Source: Vespa crabro
Lineage: Eukaryota > Arthropoda > Insecta > Hymenoptera > Vespidae
Length of the DNA stretch: 64,000 nucleotides
Assembly (NCBI RefSeq): GCF_910589235.1
Contig: NC_060955.1
Span: 8,238,194 to 8,302,193 of the forward strand
Reading direction: 5' to 3'
The position numbers and the translations under genes are program-made. Positions 26,005 through 39,286 of the stretch are shown here, piece after piece. Numbering within the stretch: the stretch's first letter is position 1; each line of letters opens with the position of its first letter. Below the pieces are notes generated by a model, which had not been told where the DNA came from, did not search any database, and saw only the letters and a program-made list of their open reading frames with translations.

Positions 26005-26210
26005 CACAATCATACGAAGCTTCGTCTCGTTCGTCTCGAGTTAACGCATCTAACGGAACCGACAGGAGCAAACCGGAAAAGAGTGCCACACTTCAGAATG
26101 TCGACGCGTGCCACCGCATCGCTCGCCTTGCCCTGCATGTCCATATAGGAGAAACTCGGAATGGAGAATTGTGCCTACGACGATTCTTCAGACTCACTCG
26201 CCAAGAGTTG
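26005..26210 (+). CDS. Candidate internal exon, unknown protein
   Basis: A frame open from 25983 runs 76 codons to a donor-like GTACGTATC at 26211. A possible acceptor is CCCATTAG before 26005. The translation is non-repetitive, including NVDACHRIARLALHVHIGE and LCLRRFFRLTRQEL, and has no methionine. No family is recognised and no partner exon was found, so chance is likely. Confidence 0.12.
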
Positions 26211-26502
26211 GTACGTATCTACTTATTTCTTCGCGGACACGTTGGGAAATATAGGAACTTACCAAGCTCACCGTCAACTCCGGTTTTTCATCGGGTTTTA
26301 CTATCCTTCCAAAGGAATTCCGATTGTTCCAATCTTATAGTCTTCTAAAGGATCGTCGATAAAGCAATTAAACATTACGTCATCGTTTTTAATTATATAA
26401 TCCTTATCATTATTTTCCTTATTTGTTCTCGACTTTAATTTCAATTTGATATTTTTTTGCTTTTAATATCATACGATATTATAGAAAATATATCTATTTT
26501 CT

Positions 26503-26506
<4 letters not shown>

Positions 26507-26540
<34 letters not shown>
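26507..26540. repeat. (AT)n microsatellite
   Basis: About 17 AT units. Confidence 0.92.
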
Positions 26541-26542
<2 letters not shown>

Positions 26543-27251
26543 TCCAAACAATTTTTTAATTCGTTTTATTTAACCAAATAAATAAATCATCGAGTCAGAT
26601 GCGATTTTATAATATAAAGAATAAAACATCTTTCCAAAAATTTTCTCTTATGACAAAATTATTATAATCAATAATTTAATTATACATATATTAATTATAT
26701 AATTGACTTAATTTAGATACTCGTGAAAAAAAGATATTTGTCTATATAAGATTTAAGAAGATGATTAGAAATATCTAAAATTTCTTTCTTTTTCGTTTAT
26801 TTTAAACGATCTGCTATTGAAAAGACGAGACAGATTTACGGGTGAATGTACTTTGAAAGATACCCCGAAATGGATCATCGTGGAGAAAATGATGTCCCCA
26901 GACGCTCACTCGACCTTTGTCGTTTGAAATAAAATTCTCCCATAGTCAGGTATAGGAGTGTATAAAGCGAATAAGAAGGTACGCGTTTCAAAGAAGAATG
27001 CGTGTAATCCTCGACAGATCCTTCTATAAAACGATCTCGTTGATAGAAAGGAGAGGGTTTCGATTAATCTTACCTAACGAAGAACCCGATCTCTCCTATA
27101 CTTTCGTATTTTTCGAAAAGTAACATCGACAAATCCCGATTAGGTTTTAATTGTCGATCAATCAAAGAGATACGTTTTATCGACTGTATCACTTTAAAAT
27201 AGTGAAGGCGATGAGTCACCGATGAAAATTATTTTGAACATGCAAAAGAGA

Positions 27252-27298
27252 AAAAGAGAGAGAGAGAGAAAGAGAGAAAGAGAGAGAGAGAGAGAGGG
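27252..27298. repeat. (GA)n microsatellite
   Basis: GA with AAAG interruptions. Confidence 0.9.
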
Positions 27299-27675
27299 CA
27301 ACATGAAATAAGATACTTGTTTGAATTTGCGAGATATTTAGAGACTTTGCTACTCTTTGAAAAGACGGTAAGCCGGCACGCCAAATAAGGTTGCTCACCT
27401 CGGGCAACCTTCGTTGCACCAGCCCGAAGAGAAAAAGAGATAGAAATAAAAAAGAAGGAGCAAGAGAAAGACAGAAAGAGAGAAAGAGATAGAGAAAGAG
27501 GTGGACTGGCCCTTACGAGATATCCTTTGGGCCTTCTACAGCCTGTCCCTTATCTTAATCGGCGAATCTGACGAAGGACCGCGGATACGACGCAGAGAAA
27601 AAGAAAAAGTAAAGGAGAAGAGATTGGACGACGAGAAGAGAACGACAAGGCGGTGGACGATCGGGCCGGACGTCG

Positions 27676-27683
<8 letters not shown>

Positions 27684-27728
<45 letters not shown>
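27684..27728. repeat. (GA)n microsatellite
   Basis: About 22 GA units. Confidence 0.93.
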
Positions 27729-27732
<4 letters not shown>

Positions 27733-27872
27733 GAAAGAAACAGGGATAGAAAGAGCGAGTTCGTTTACCGCGAGTACATCGAATTAGGCGGACGTCTGAA
27801 CGGAGAAATTCAGATAAGCAAAAAGGGAATATGAGGGATCGAAACGAGTCTTTCATTCTTTTTTCTTCTTTT

Positions 27873-28110
27873 TCTACTACTACCACTACTATCACTATTA
27901 CTATCACCAATACTACTATCACTATTACTACTGTCACTACTACTATCACTAATATTACTATCACTATTATTACTATCACTACTATTATCACTAATACTAC
28001 TATCACTATTATTACTATTATTACTATTACTATTACTACAACTATTATTACTACTACTACTATTACAATTACTACTACCATTACTACTATTACTACTACT
28101 ACTATTACAT
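27873..28110. repeat. (ACT)n-type triplet array with TCACTA hexamers
   Basis: About 238 bp of ACT/ATC triplets arranged partly as longer periods such as ACTACTATCACTATT. It yields a poly-Thr/Ile frame on + and a poly-Val/Ile frame on -. Confidence 0.92.
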
Positions 28111-29062
28111 TTCTCATCGTCATCCTCGTCAACCCATCATACGTCTTGATTCACATCTATCACGGCGGGTTGTAACATGAAAGCGTCGCGACTAATGTAA
28201 GAACTCGATCGTGATCCTATCGCCTCATGCAATACCTTTCTTCGAATCACCTCGATCGAGAACCCTTGCCTCGAACCATCGTTACGTATTCCATTCCTTA
28301 CGCAAAATCTTACCGAAAGGTAAGCCTACAGTGTCTCTCAAAATTTATTGACACGAGTTCCTTTCTTTTTTTCATTTAACGACAGATATCCTAACTGGTC
28401 TTCGAATCGATTCAGCCTTGAATCATTAAACGCCCACTTCGTGTAATTTCTCTTTTTGGAATACCTCACTTTGATCTCTACGTGTAGATTAAAATGATTG
28501 ATTTATTTTATACCAAGACATTGTCGAACAAATTGAATAGCGATAGAACATTATCTTGTTCATGCGTACTAATCATCTACGAACCAATTTTGTTTGGTTC
28601 TATTTACACAAATATTATATAATATTTAAATTATAGTATTACTTACGCTAATGTAATATTATATTATATTGAGTATAACTTGTAACTTGATACTTTTGAT
28701 ATGAAGTAACAATATATATATATATATACATTGATAAATGTGTGACTACAAAGTAACATGGCGTTATGAAATGTTAACAATATATTAATACAGGTCGAAT
28801 TTTTTTCTAACAATAAGGAAGTACTGTTGGAACCTTCAAACGAACGAACGAACAAAAGGCGTTATCCGATTGATCTATAAGAAGACAGATAAGATCCGTA
28901 ATCTCATTACCTTTTGAACTTTACGAAAGAAAACTTAGAAATAGGAAAGAGAAGAAAGATGAAGAGAAGGTGGACTAGGAGGCTTTCATCGAAGTACGGT
29001 TGCAGGTCACTAGTATGCGAGGAGGAACCGTTATGAGTCACTACTATAAGCCGATAGAGTGC

Positions 29063-29088
29063 ATTATGCATAGCGCTACGTGCATAAT
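29063..29088. repeat. Inverted repeat around a palindromic core
   Basis: ATTATGCA and TGCATAAT flank a 10-base centre that contains TAGCGCTA. The arms resemble homeodomain/POU half sites. Confidence 0.5.
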
Positions 29089-29194
29089 CCCAGCTTCCAA
29101 GAAGCGATCGCTCATTGATCCTTGGCTTTTCCTCCTATCTCTTCTCCTCTAATTTCTTATCCTATGAAGAAGATGACAACAATAACGAAGATCA

Positions 29195-29229
29195 AGACTA
29201 CTACTACTATTACCACCACCACCACCACC

Positions 29230-29267
<38 letters not shown>

Positions 29268-29316
29268 ACTACTACTACTGCTACTAATACTGCTACTACT
29301 ACTACTACTACTACTA
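29195..29316. repeat. (CTA)n / (CAC)n triplet array
   Basis: CTA triplets, a block of about nine CAC/ACC triplets, then CTA again with one frame slip (CTACACTAC). Confidence 0.93.
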
Positions 29317-30407
29317 AGGCATAGGTCACGTCTTTAGATAACGGATTCGTCCAAAGGACACGTGCCTCCATACTCTTTTTTTATTTCTTGACTGATCGAC
29401 ACAACGTGATCCTCCTAATCAGTTTGACATATACTTCTAGGATATTCTATTGTAAATGAATAACACTTTCGTCCAAACTCTTATTATTATTCTTGGCTTC
29501 GATCAGGTGGCACCTTACGGTAAATTTGTTCGTTGAACGATATGATCATTCCATAGATCCTTCGATCTTTCTTATTAGATCAAAAATACAAGATTCTACC
29601 TAGGAGTTTAACGAATGCAAAATACAGAGAGATGAGTGTGTAAGGAGACATTGTGCAATACGATACATTTAACTTCTTTTCTTTTTTTTTCCATCGTGGA
29701 ATGCGGTCTGGGAAAACCTGTGCTCCTTGACACACATGAGAGCACGTATCGACCAACGTTATGCATGTGTGCGTACGCGTGCGCGTAAGCGAGTGTTTTA
29801 TTAATCGTCGTCGTTGTGTCGTCGTCGCCATCGTCATCACCCAAATACACGTAAGTCGTTACGGAACGAGTATAAGTTACATGACGTCATTGTTTGATGA
29901 ATAATCAAATTTTAGACAAAACGATGACTAATTTAATCGATAGGGAAAATATTCCAAAGGCTATCAGAATTACGTATACTGTTCACGTATATCTGTATAT
30001 CAAGAACCAATCGTTCGAAGAATTATGACTAAAGATTTACACAAAGTACTTATATTTATGTCGTTGTTAAACGATGTATGAATAACTCTTTTAATACTAT
30101 TTCTAATTTATAGCGAATGAACCCTTATCGCACTGAATTTATAATCGTATAAAGAGTATCGTATGTTCTCTGTTAAGATGGTGCTGGAAAATCTCATACC
30201 ATAAATTCTATTCGAGAACGCACATAGGAAAATTTTTCCTTATTATCGATTCGCACCGTTGCCCTTCCTAGCGGCACGCTCGTAGAATTTGTTAGAAATA
30301 TATATTTGAGTGCTTGATATTTACAATCTATACTTACGCGAATGCATATAACTTCATCTTCAACGAAATACATATACATATATATACACACTCGCACAAA
30401 CATAAAT

Positions 30408-30442
<35 letters not shown>

Positions 30443-31757
30443 CATATAGATAAATATATGTTCTAGCTTTAGCAAAGATCCTCTTCAATGTGTACTACTG
30501 ACCAGTAACCTGCCGATACAACGAGAATGTACGTTCGATGTTAGATCATGCATCAAAGTGCAACGGTACTGCTCTGCCGTATGTTTTCCCATCGTTACTT
30601 CACCATATGGTCTGAACGAAATCCTCATGGTGGAGTGGACCACTCTTCGAAATGATACATAACGCGTCGTGGCATAATGAGCTTCCTCGCGCGTTTATTT
30701 CCGTCTAGAGTTTAGCGATACATCATTAGTTGGAACGACTGCTGTTAACGTTCAAAGAAGAACGATAGTTAGACTTAAAATAGATTCTTCTATGACGTTC
30801 GAAAGACATGGAATCCATCGTTAGATCTTCTTGGACGATATTATTCTCGAATGGCATTTAAGATGTTTGCATACCTTATCGAGTTTCGTTAATTCCGCCT
30901 TAGAGTTCGAACATGAATAATGGAGGGATTCGAGTTAACGATAAAAACTTGGTTTTACCAAGTCAATGAGGAAATAAGCTTTACTACGAGAGCTCTTATC
31001 GTTCTTATCCGATAAAGAGAAGTTCGAAAGCGTAATGTTCACAGATATCCAGGTTTACAGTTATCCTGTAAGACATTCTCATGAGTTCATTTTTTTTTCT
31101 TTTTAATTTTTTTTTCTTTTTTTCTTCTTTTTTTTTCTTTTCCTTTTTCACATAGAAAATGAAAAGGTGAAATGGAAAAAGGTGACTACTATCGGCATGG
31201 GAACATCCTGTTAGGATTCGATCCCCCCTCGAGCTAACTTTTACGTTCCCGCGTCTATGATACACGATCGAATGCCGATCGTTCATCCGTCCATCTATCA
31301 AGTTACAGTTACCTACTGAAGCAAAGCAGGCGTTACCAATCGATAACACGCGATATCGGGCTGATCGGCACCATCACGCGTCTCTCTGACGATTGGAAAA
31401 AAAAATAGAAAAAGAAAAAATGAATACTTCTTTTCCGTGAAGAACCTTTGACCAACAGAAATTGCGTACCACGTAATATGAACCGCGAATTCCTGCATAA
31501 CTTGCGGCAAATGCTTAAACAAGCTAGACGAGGTAGAAAAGCAAAAGTTATCTTTTATTTTGAAAGGTGCAGATGAAGAGATAAAAAAGAAAATAAAGAA
31601 GAAAAAAATGAATGCAAAATACAGAGAACAAAAAAAGAAAACAGAAAGAAAAGAAGAGAGGAGAGGAAGGAATTTCTACCAAAGAAAAAAGAAACGAATA
31701 GCAAACAGGATTTTCCTTCCTTTTACGTTTCGTTCGTCATGGAATTTATTGAATATA

Positions 31758-31780
31758 GAAGAGAGAGAGAGAAAGAGAGA

Positions 31781-31845
<65 letters not shown>

Positions 31846-31850
31846 AGATG
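31758..31850. repeat. (GA)n microsatellite
   Basis: 93 bp of GA with AAAG units. A complementary CT array lies 150 bp downstream. Confidence 0.93.
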
Positions 31851-31998
31851 ATAAGTATCGACCGAGTGCCACGAATGCATATGACTCGATTTGGCGTAAT
31901 GATCCGCATTTCGAGATCGAATCGTTCCATCCCAAGATCTCTTTACGCCCGAACATACGGAGGTGGGGAAGAAAATACTTGGAGAAGATGTGGGAAAA

Positions 31999-32002
<4 letters not shown>

Positions 32003-32036
<34 letters not shown>
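32003..32036. repeat. (CT)n microsatellite
   Basis: 17 CT units, complementary to the GA array at 31758-31850. Confidence 0.95.
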
Positions 32037-32040
<4 letters not shown>

Positions 32041-32354
32041 CGTTTCAAAGAAAGTAATACGCAAAGGGGGATCATGCTGAGTAGATCCTCGCGCGGGTAC
32101 GCGCGTCTGGTTATGCTAATTATATTGTGCCGGTATTACCGAGATATAGTCGATCCGGTCGTTAAATATCTCGCTGTCGTACATAAACAATAACTTTATT
32201 TTCCGCGAGAGAGCAATGCCAATCGGATTCGTGTCTATGGTCAAGGGTAGTAGTAAAGAGACGACTCGATAGATATCGGGAGAACTCTCGTTACAATCGT
32301 GGATAACCGGATACATGAGAGAACATGAGACAATGTGTAAGAAAAGAATAAAAT

Positions 32355-32385
<31 letters not shown>

Positions 32386-32879
32386 AATATATCAAGTATT
32401 TAGAATCATAATAAATGAATCGTCCCACATGTGTTTCCATTTAATGCAACGATTTGAAATATTCCACTTTCGTAGGAGTATTCATAAGAGAATATCTACG
32501 ATAATTCACTTTTTTCAGATACTACAGAAGACATCTCGATATTTTTTTTAAAATATTCGGTATTAATCGATGATTATTGTAGATATAATAAAACGAGTTT
32601 ATAGTTTATCAAGTAAGATTTAAGATTTACATTTCTTCTGGTTCGACGCTTGTTTATCAACAAATTGTGCACGTGTGGGAATTATGAGAGATGTTGTTGG
32701 GTGGAGTAGAAAAAAGCTAACGAAGAGAAAAAGAGAAAGAAGGATGGTATAAGAGAGAAAACGTACATTGGACGTATAACCCGCTATACATTCTATATTG
32801 AATCGAAAGGCGAGTTTTTTCTTCTGGTCCTTGCCCGAGAGAGGTTATCAACCTTATCTGAGTAAGTTTTGGAGACAAC

Positions 32880-33116
32880 ATGAACACTCTCAATGGTTCC
32901 CGGTTACTACTTTGTGTTTCCCTTCGTATACCACTTATATTCTCTTTTCTTTCCGCGTACGAGTATTACCACTACCACCATCGTCCGTATCCATTGGCAT
33001 CATCGAATCACGAAGAAGGATTCGAACGTTCGAAAGTTCGACGACCTTACATGTCAAGACGTATGTACGCTTCTTATTCAGCGACTCCTTCAGCGACTCG
33101 CAAGAAAGAAGAATAA
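32880..33116 (+). CDS. Candidate small secreted peptide, 78 residues
   Basis: ATG at 32880 in a favourable insect context (ACAAC before ATG). Residues 1-26 end in a hydrophobic segment IPLIFSFLSA that could be a signal peptide, though Arg at 8 and 16 weaken it. The rest is rich in Tyr, His and Arg (YEYYHYHHRPYP), with basic pairs at 54-55, 60-61 and 74-76 that would suit prohormone cleavage. No known neuropeptide is recognised. Two other frames are also open here, so it could be chance. Confidence 0.2.
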   Translation: MNTLNGSRLLLCVSLRIPLIFSFLSAYEYYHYHHRPYPLASSNHEEGFERSKVRRPYMSRRMYASYSATPSATRKKEE

Positions 33117-34324
33117 AGGAATCAAAAGAGAGATGCAAGAACGAGGCGAATGGAGGGGGGAGGGGAAGGGGCAAACAGCACCCATCGAACACCACGGATC
33201 GTACGGCCAACACAACGACGTTATTCGATTCAGGATTCTGTGATTCGTTAACATTCTTCTCGGACCAAACCTTTTTGAAGGTTTGAGTTCATCCATGAGT
33301 CTACCTCGGCCGAAATCTGTTTCGGCAATGCGGATAATGCTCGATTCCAAAGATACAACAAACGAGGACCTCCTTGGACCCACTGTATCGATGTTGTGAT
33401 CGAAAACCCTTCTTCTTTGTGTGTGTATGTGTATGCTCGAAGTACCTCGTTAAAACACAAGCTACTCGATAAAATCGAACCGTTATGATTCTGCGGATAG
33501 TTAATGATCGTCGTTAATAAAAATCGTAAAAATGAAAAGACTAAGGTACATCTTGAATCTTTAGAAAAGCGTAGGAGATAACGACTCGAAGCAATCGAGT
33601 AAATCGAAGTTTTCTTGATAGCTACAACCAGTCATTCCTGAACCTTTTTAAAAAGTCATAGTAAACTCGATATATACGCTTTGTCGCGGGAAAATGCAAA
33701 TACCTATCTTATAGCTTTAGAGGAGAGCGTTTTAGAGCACGATGAGCGCAGCAGCATCGACGATCTCGGGATGCCGATCATTCTGAATTGGATTAAGGTG
33801 GAGTTCGAGCTCCCTTGAAATATCCTAAATGTTCGTGTAAAGTAAACGATCTAAAAGGGATCTTAAATTTCCCATTAACGTTTAATCCTAAAAGAAGAAA
33901 GGTATCTTTCTTCAATAATTATTTCTAAAATAAGAAAAGAAAAAAAGAAAAATAAAAGAAAATTTGAATTTTTCAGATCCATATATAATCGCTTATTTGA
34001 ACATCAAAAAATCATTTTTAATGATAATCGTGATCTATTTGAAATCAAAAGGAAATGTTGTCCACGCGTGAAAGCATTCTATCGTTCCATGAGTACCGTT
34101 CGTGCATGGCTAGGAGAGTAAATCGAGGTTCGAAGTAATTGCACCAACCTAGCAAACGCTCCCTCATGAAATCCCAGTTTTCATGGAGTCCTCGCGTCCA
34201 CAGAATAAACTCGGTAATTGGTGAGTCGTGGACGCGTTAAGTAGGAATCCAGGAACGAAGTGCCTTTCTCATTGATAACGTTTACGCCATCATGTCTAAA
34301 AAAAATAAAAAGAGAAAGAAAAAG

Positions 34325-34328
<4 letters not shown>

Positions 34329-34356
<28 letters not shown>
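34329..34356. repeat. (GA)n microsatellite
   Basis: About 14 GA units. Confidence 0.9.
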
Positions 34357-34360
<4 letters not shown>

Positions 34361-34777
34361 AGAAAAAGAAGAATCAAGAGAACGGATGCGATAGGAATTC
34401 AATGCGTTCGAATACAAGATCCTCTTTTTGCTTCTCTCTTTCTCTCTTTCTTTCTCTCTCTTTCTCTATCTTCGTTTCTCATTGTCCTTTGGCATGGGGC
34501 GCCATTAGAAGGAATGGAGCGTGAGCTCGTAGAAGATGCTAAAAATCTTTCTCCGAACGCGCACCGACGCTAAACGACTGCAATGTTAATGTCTAAAGTA
34601 TGTTTCCTCTCGAAGCGTACCGCTTAATGGCCGTCGATCCTAAACTGGAAGAGAAAGAGATAGAGGTTGGTCGAACGTTAGACGATGTGCTGCACCTTTG
34701 TAAACGCTGCGCCTTCGTCGCACTGTAAAACAGGGCATCAATTTATTTCGTCGCTCTAACAGAGAAAAGCGTGGGTA

Positions 34778-34779
<2 letters not shown>

Positions 34780-34816
<37 letters not shown>
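34780..34816. repeat. (CT)n microsatellite
   Basis: About 18 CT units. Confidence 0.93.
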
Positions 34817-34820
<4 letters not shown>

Positions 34821-35665
34821 TTTCTTTCTCTTTTTCTCTTACGTGCTATTCAATACCAGGATGAAAACTTATCTGAAGAACTTTACGAATACCGTTTTGT
34901 TCTAGCTAAAATGGATAAGATATGGCGCAATTAAAGGTTTAATAGGTGTATCCTTCGCTTACGGAAACGAAGGTGGTAAGAATCCTCTCTTGGTTGCTCT
35001 ATTTACGATTAAAACGACGAACGTTTCTATTGAAGGAAGAGACAAAATTTTTATTTTAATCCATAGAAACGAACGGATAGATCTAGTTACCTTTATGGTT
35101 TTATCCTTTTATGGTTTTTCTTTATATCTCGTTTCTTTCTTTCGTTTTTTTTATTAATATCTCTCAAAGAGAAAAAGATATGACTCTCTGTACTATCTGA
35201 TATTTAAGTAAAGCTATAAGAAAATTAGCAAAGAATACCAAGATGAAGGAAAAGAAATGGAAGAAAGAAGTAAAAAATGAAAAAGGGAATAAGGATATAA
35301 AAAACAAAGGGTAGACTACGCCTAGTGAATTTTGTATGGGCGTAGCAATGCCATAAAGCTTAAAATACGATGTTCCCGCGATGGACACGTTAATTGCTAC
35401 GTAGAACGGTTCGGATGAAAGGAGCGTTTGATAAATTGCGTTGTTAAGGCGTCGTGTTAGAGAGTATACGAGATGGTGCGCTCGCGCGTGTTATCCGCGA
35501 GGCGCGGATATTCTACTCCGTAGTTATGTATGTATGTACGTAGGACACGGTATTACGAGGGAGTGTATTGGTAAGGCGCAACGCGCTGCTCACCTGCCCC
35601 GATCTTTCGGTTCTGATATATCGTTTGCCGAAGGACTGGGCCCCATCGATAGCCTCGAGGCTAAG

Positions 35666-35705
35666 AAGCAACGAACGAACGTATAAACGAACGTACAAAC
35701 GAACC
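35666..35705. repeat. Degenerate (CGAA)n tract
   Basis: AACGAACGAACG, then interrupted AAACGAACG units: the same motif as the large TTCG array, on the other strand. Confidence 0.75.
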
Positions 35706-35770
35706 AAGTACTCAAGAGAACGACGTGAAATCCTTCTCTTCGATTCTCTTCTTCCTTGAAAAAGTCCAAA

Positions 35771-35811
<41 letters not shown>

Positions 35812-35845
35812 AAGAGAAAGAAAGAGAAAGAGACAGAGAGGGGGG
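35771..35845. repeat. (GA)n microsatellite
   Basis: GA with AAAG interruptions. Confidence 0.9.
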
Positions 35846-38543
35846 AATATTACGGATCTCTGTATTTCTTCTTTCGTTCAAGATATTCTTTCTGTCTTTT
35901 TAATTTCAATTTAACTCTTAACTTTTGAGTTAAATCCCACAAAGGTTATCACAAGTTATATTCGTTAAATTTCATCCTACATGAATTTTGTTTGTATGTT
36001 ATACAAAAATGTCAGATCTGGTAACACTAATTTCTTTGTTTATTTAATCGGACCTATTTGTAGAATGAGAATGTTGTCGACAAAATAAATTTTGTTATAA
36101 ATGTAAAAAAATTAGTTCGAGGCAATAATTCATGATAGGTCGTAAGAGTTAAACAGAGATATTACGGAAAAAAGAAAACGTCACGCATGAATTACCAAAA
36201 TCCGAGAAATTTTCACTGATCGATCAAATCGACGACTTTCCATCGACACGCGATCATCCATGGAATGCATTTATATGAGCTGAAGGGAACAGTAAATGAA
36301 GGTAAGATGCAAGCGAAGTCGACGACACGAGTAACCGCTCGTCAATAAAAAAGTTCTCGGAGTCGACGTGTGCACCACTCGCGGTAACTCCGTGACGACC
36401 TAACCGAGGTTAATAACTATTGTGATCGTCGTGCACGGCTGTCGAGCCGATGGTTAAGGTCCATGCTCTTGGCACTAACCTCTCGCTGGCAAAATTCCGA
36501 TATAATGGAGATGACCTACGACTCTTAGGCGACTTAAGTATCCTTCACCTTGAGAGAAACGTCCGCAGAATCTTTCTTCGACTTACGTCAACTTAACTCC
36601 CTTTTCGTTTTCCGTTGAAAAGAACAAATACGATTAAAATGAACATGTAATTAATGTTTCAAGAAGATTACGCTACTTTGCATAAAGTTTATACGTAATA
36701 ATAAATTGTACATTATCTAATCTCTATAATTACATAAGAACAATTATAAAATGGAAGAAAATCCGATTTGAAGGTTAAAAAATCGATATAAACGACGTTT
36801 AACCCGTTTGACGCATAAATCATAACAAACCTGAATCGTTTGCAAAACGAGACAAGTTATCTTACCGAAATAACAGATCGATCAAACTCTTAAATAGAGA
36901 TTCCGGGCATTCATGGATCGCAAACTAGCGAATTATAAATTGTACGTGACGGAGTAACTGTCTAACCATTTTACGTAGTGTGTATCGTTGTTAAGTTATC
37001 TAACAGCTTCATTTCAATCTTTTAAGAATCAAGATTTTCGCATGTTTTGTAAATTTTCAAAGATATTATGCTTCTTCAAGACAATCGTAACGAATCTAAA
37101 AATAATTGAGTCTCTTACTTTTTGTACGATATTATTTGACATAAAGCTTACGACCCATGAAATATTAATATTGTATATTTTTTGTAATATTAAAAAAAAA
37201 AATGTTCTCTATCGTTTTACTCAACTTGGAAATTAACATAATCTATTCGCAATTGACGAGAAACAACGACGTTATTAAGAGATTTCTAAGTGGCATCATC
37301 GAAGCGCATGTATATATCAATCCTTAGATGATTCGAAGTTGTATTATATGGAAATGATCGAGTATTTCATTGCTCTCGATCGTACAGGGAAACGTTCTTT
37401 CAACTCTCGCTATCCCGCTGTGCCAGAAACACTCTTATATATAGGGTGGTTTGCTTAAAAAGCAACGTTCGATTATCTCACTGTTTTCGAACTCGCTAAA
37501 GGGAATGAATCTCTTTTCGTCTCGTCCGGTAAAATACAAAGAACGGAAACGATCCTTTTTGTTCTTCTTTTTTGTTTTGTTTGTTTTTTTTTCTTCTTGC
37601 GATGCTATCGTCTCGGTCGTTAACTGACATTTCCACGAAATTTCCTGTGCAAAGTGTCTACGAATCGAGAAGAAAGTTAAGAGGTAATAAAATGAACCAA
37701 AAGGAGTAGAACGTAAATAGAGACGATACATTATGCGATCGATCAATCGTTCTACAAGTCGTTAGAAAGTGGAACGATAAATTGACGTACTCTGCCAACC
37801 ATTGAGATTTTCACTTTTGTAAAAATGTCTCTACCGGTTTTACGCTCTCGAAAAGTTAATAAATCGAGATTTACGAAAGGATCTTGATTCCATGAAAATC
37901 AACGAGAATTTGATCGAGTTAAGGCGATTAGCTAAGAATGTCCTGAAAATAAATGGAAAAAAGAAAAAAAAACCAAAAGAGTAAATGGGAAAAGAAGAAG
38001 CAATCGTACCAATAAAAAATATCTACGATAACCGCATAATGATTACTCTGCTCTTTATCTATACTCCTCTCGATCAATGTTCGTATTTTCCTATGCTTGA
38101 GAAAGCAAGAGAAAGAGAAAACAACCATTGAGATTATTTGAACGAATAGCAAGCCGGACGTAGAGTTACACGTGTTCTCGCGCAAGATGTTATAAAACAG
38201 TGAGCCTGTTACGGACTCTGTTACTGTTAAACCAAAGGTAACCACAGCAAAAAGTCTAATCGAATAATCCCTCGTCCTGTTGCTCATTCTGAACGTTTAT
38301 CCCTTTCCTCTTTTCCTGCTCTTTCCTTATTCGTTCTTCCTATATAGCAGTTTGTCTCTCATAGTATCCGTCTTTCTCTCTGTCTTCTCTAATGTTCTCT
38401 CGTTCACTTCCATTCTCGGAAATATACGTTTCGTATGGGTAAGTTTACCTTCGTTACGTGGACTGAATCACGCCCCGTAGGAATATATCGAATGTAATTG
38501 AAAAGTTAATTACTAGTTGAAAAGTTAATTACTTGAACATTAC

Positions 38544-38548
<5 letters not shown>

Positions 38549-38580
<32 letters not shown>
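38549..38580. repeat. (AT)n microsatellite
   Basis: About 16 AT units. Confidence 0.92.
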
Positions 38581-38584
<4 letters not shown>

Positions 38585-39128
38585 TTGTTTATTTAATATA
38601 TATTTACATTATATATATTAATAAAATCTCTTGGCTATAAACTTAATATACACATATTCCATTATTGCATTAGTAATAGTTTTTATTTATTTTCATAATA
38701 AACTTATGTTGATAACCTTGAATTAATATATTTCTAAGCAAATGTATATTCAATTTTTGTAAATCATGTTGCCAAGATAATCACGATATCGAACACATAT
38801 AAATAATGTAAGTTAATTTACATCGAAAAAGTTAATTTTAGGATACATTATAATTAGGATATATTTAATTTTTTATTCATTTCAGTGAGTATTATAAGTT
38901 TTTGAAATATCGGATCCTTTTTTCTATCATCCTGTATATACATTAATGTTTGCTCGAGAACAAACTACAACTTATCTATCTTTCCTTTTTATCATAGAAT
39001 AGTTACCCTTTCCGATTTACGTAGAAAAAGAAATAAAAGAAACCAAAAGCAAAAAACTTGAAGAAGAAGCCATAAATCTTAAAGAAAATCGAGAAGCATC
39101 GTTCGTCCCTATTATCAATCGATACTCT

Positions 39129-39247
39129 ATCACTCTCTCTCTCTCTCTTTATCTCACACTCTCTCTGTCTGTCCCTCTCTCTCTCTTACACTCTCTCTAT
39201 CTGTCTGTCTGTCTCTCTCTCTCTCTTTCTATCTCTCTTTCTCTCTA

Positions 39248-39283
<36 letters not shown>
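39129..39283. repeat. (CT)n with TCTG and TCTA units
   Basis: 155 bp of mixed CT, CTGT and CTAT units. Confidence 0.92.

Positions 39284-39286
<3 letters not shown>

Noticed and set aside
27536..28132. 198-codon - strand frame rich in Val and Ile
   Set aside because: It is the complement of the ACT/ATC triplet array fused to a GA microsatellite.
31200..31240. GGATTCGATCC-like tRNA B box
   Set aside because: No A box, no cloverleaf and no acceptor stem pairing in either direction. No tRNA was found anywhere by this motif search.
37928..38287. 119-codon - strand frame with hydrophobic segments, reminiscent of an insect chemoreceptor fragment
   Set aside because: No recognisable chemoreceptor motif, no neighbouring exons and no splice site. 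Part of the hydrophobicity comes from a poly-A/T-rich stretch.
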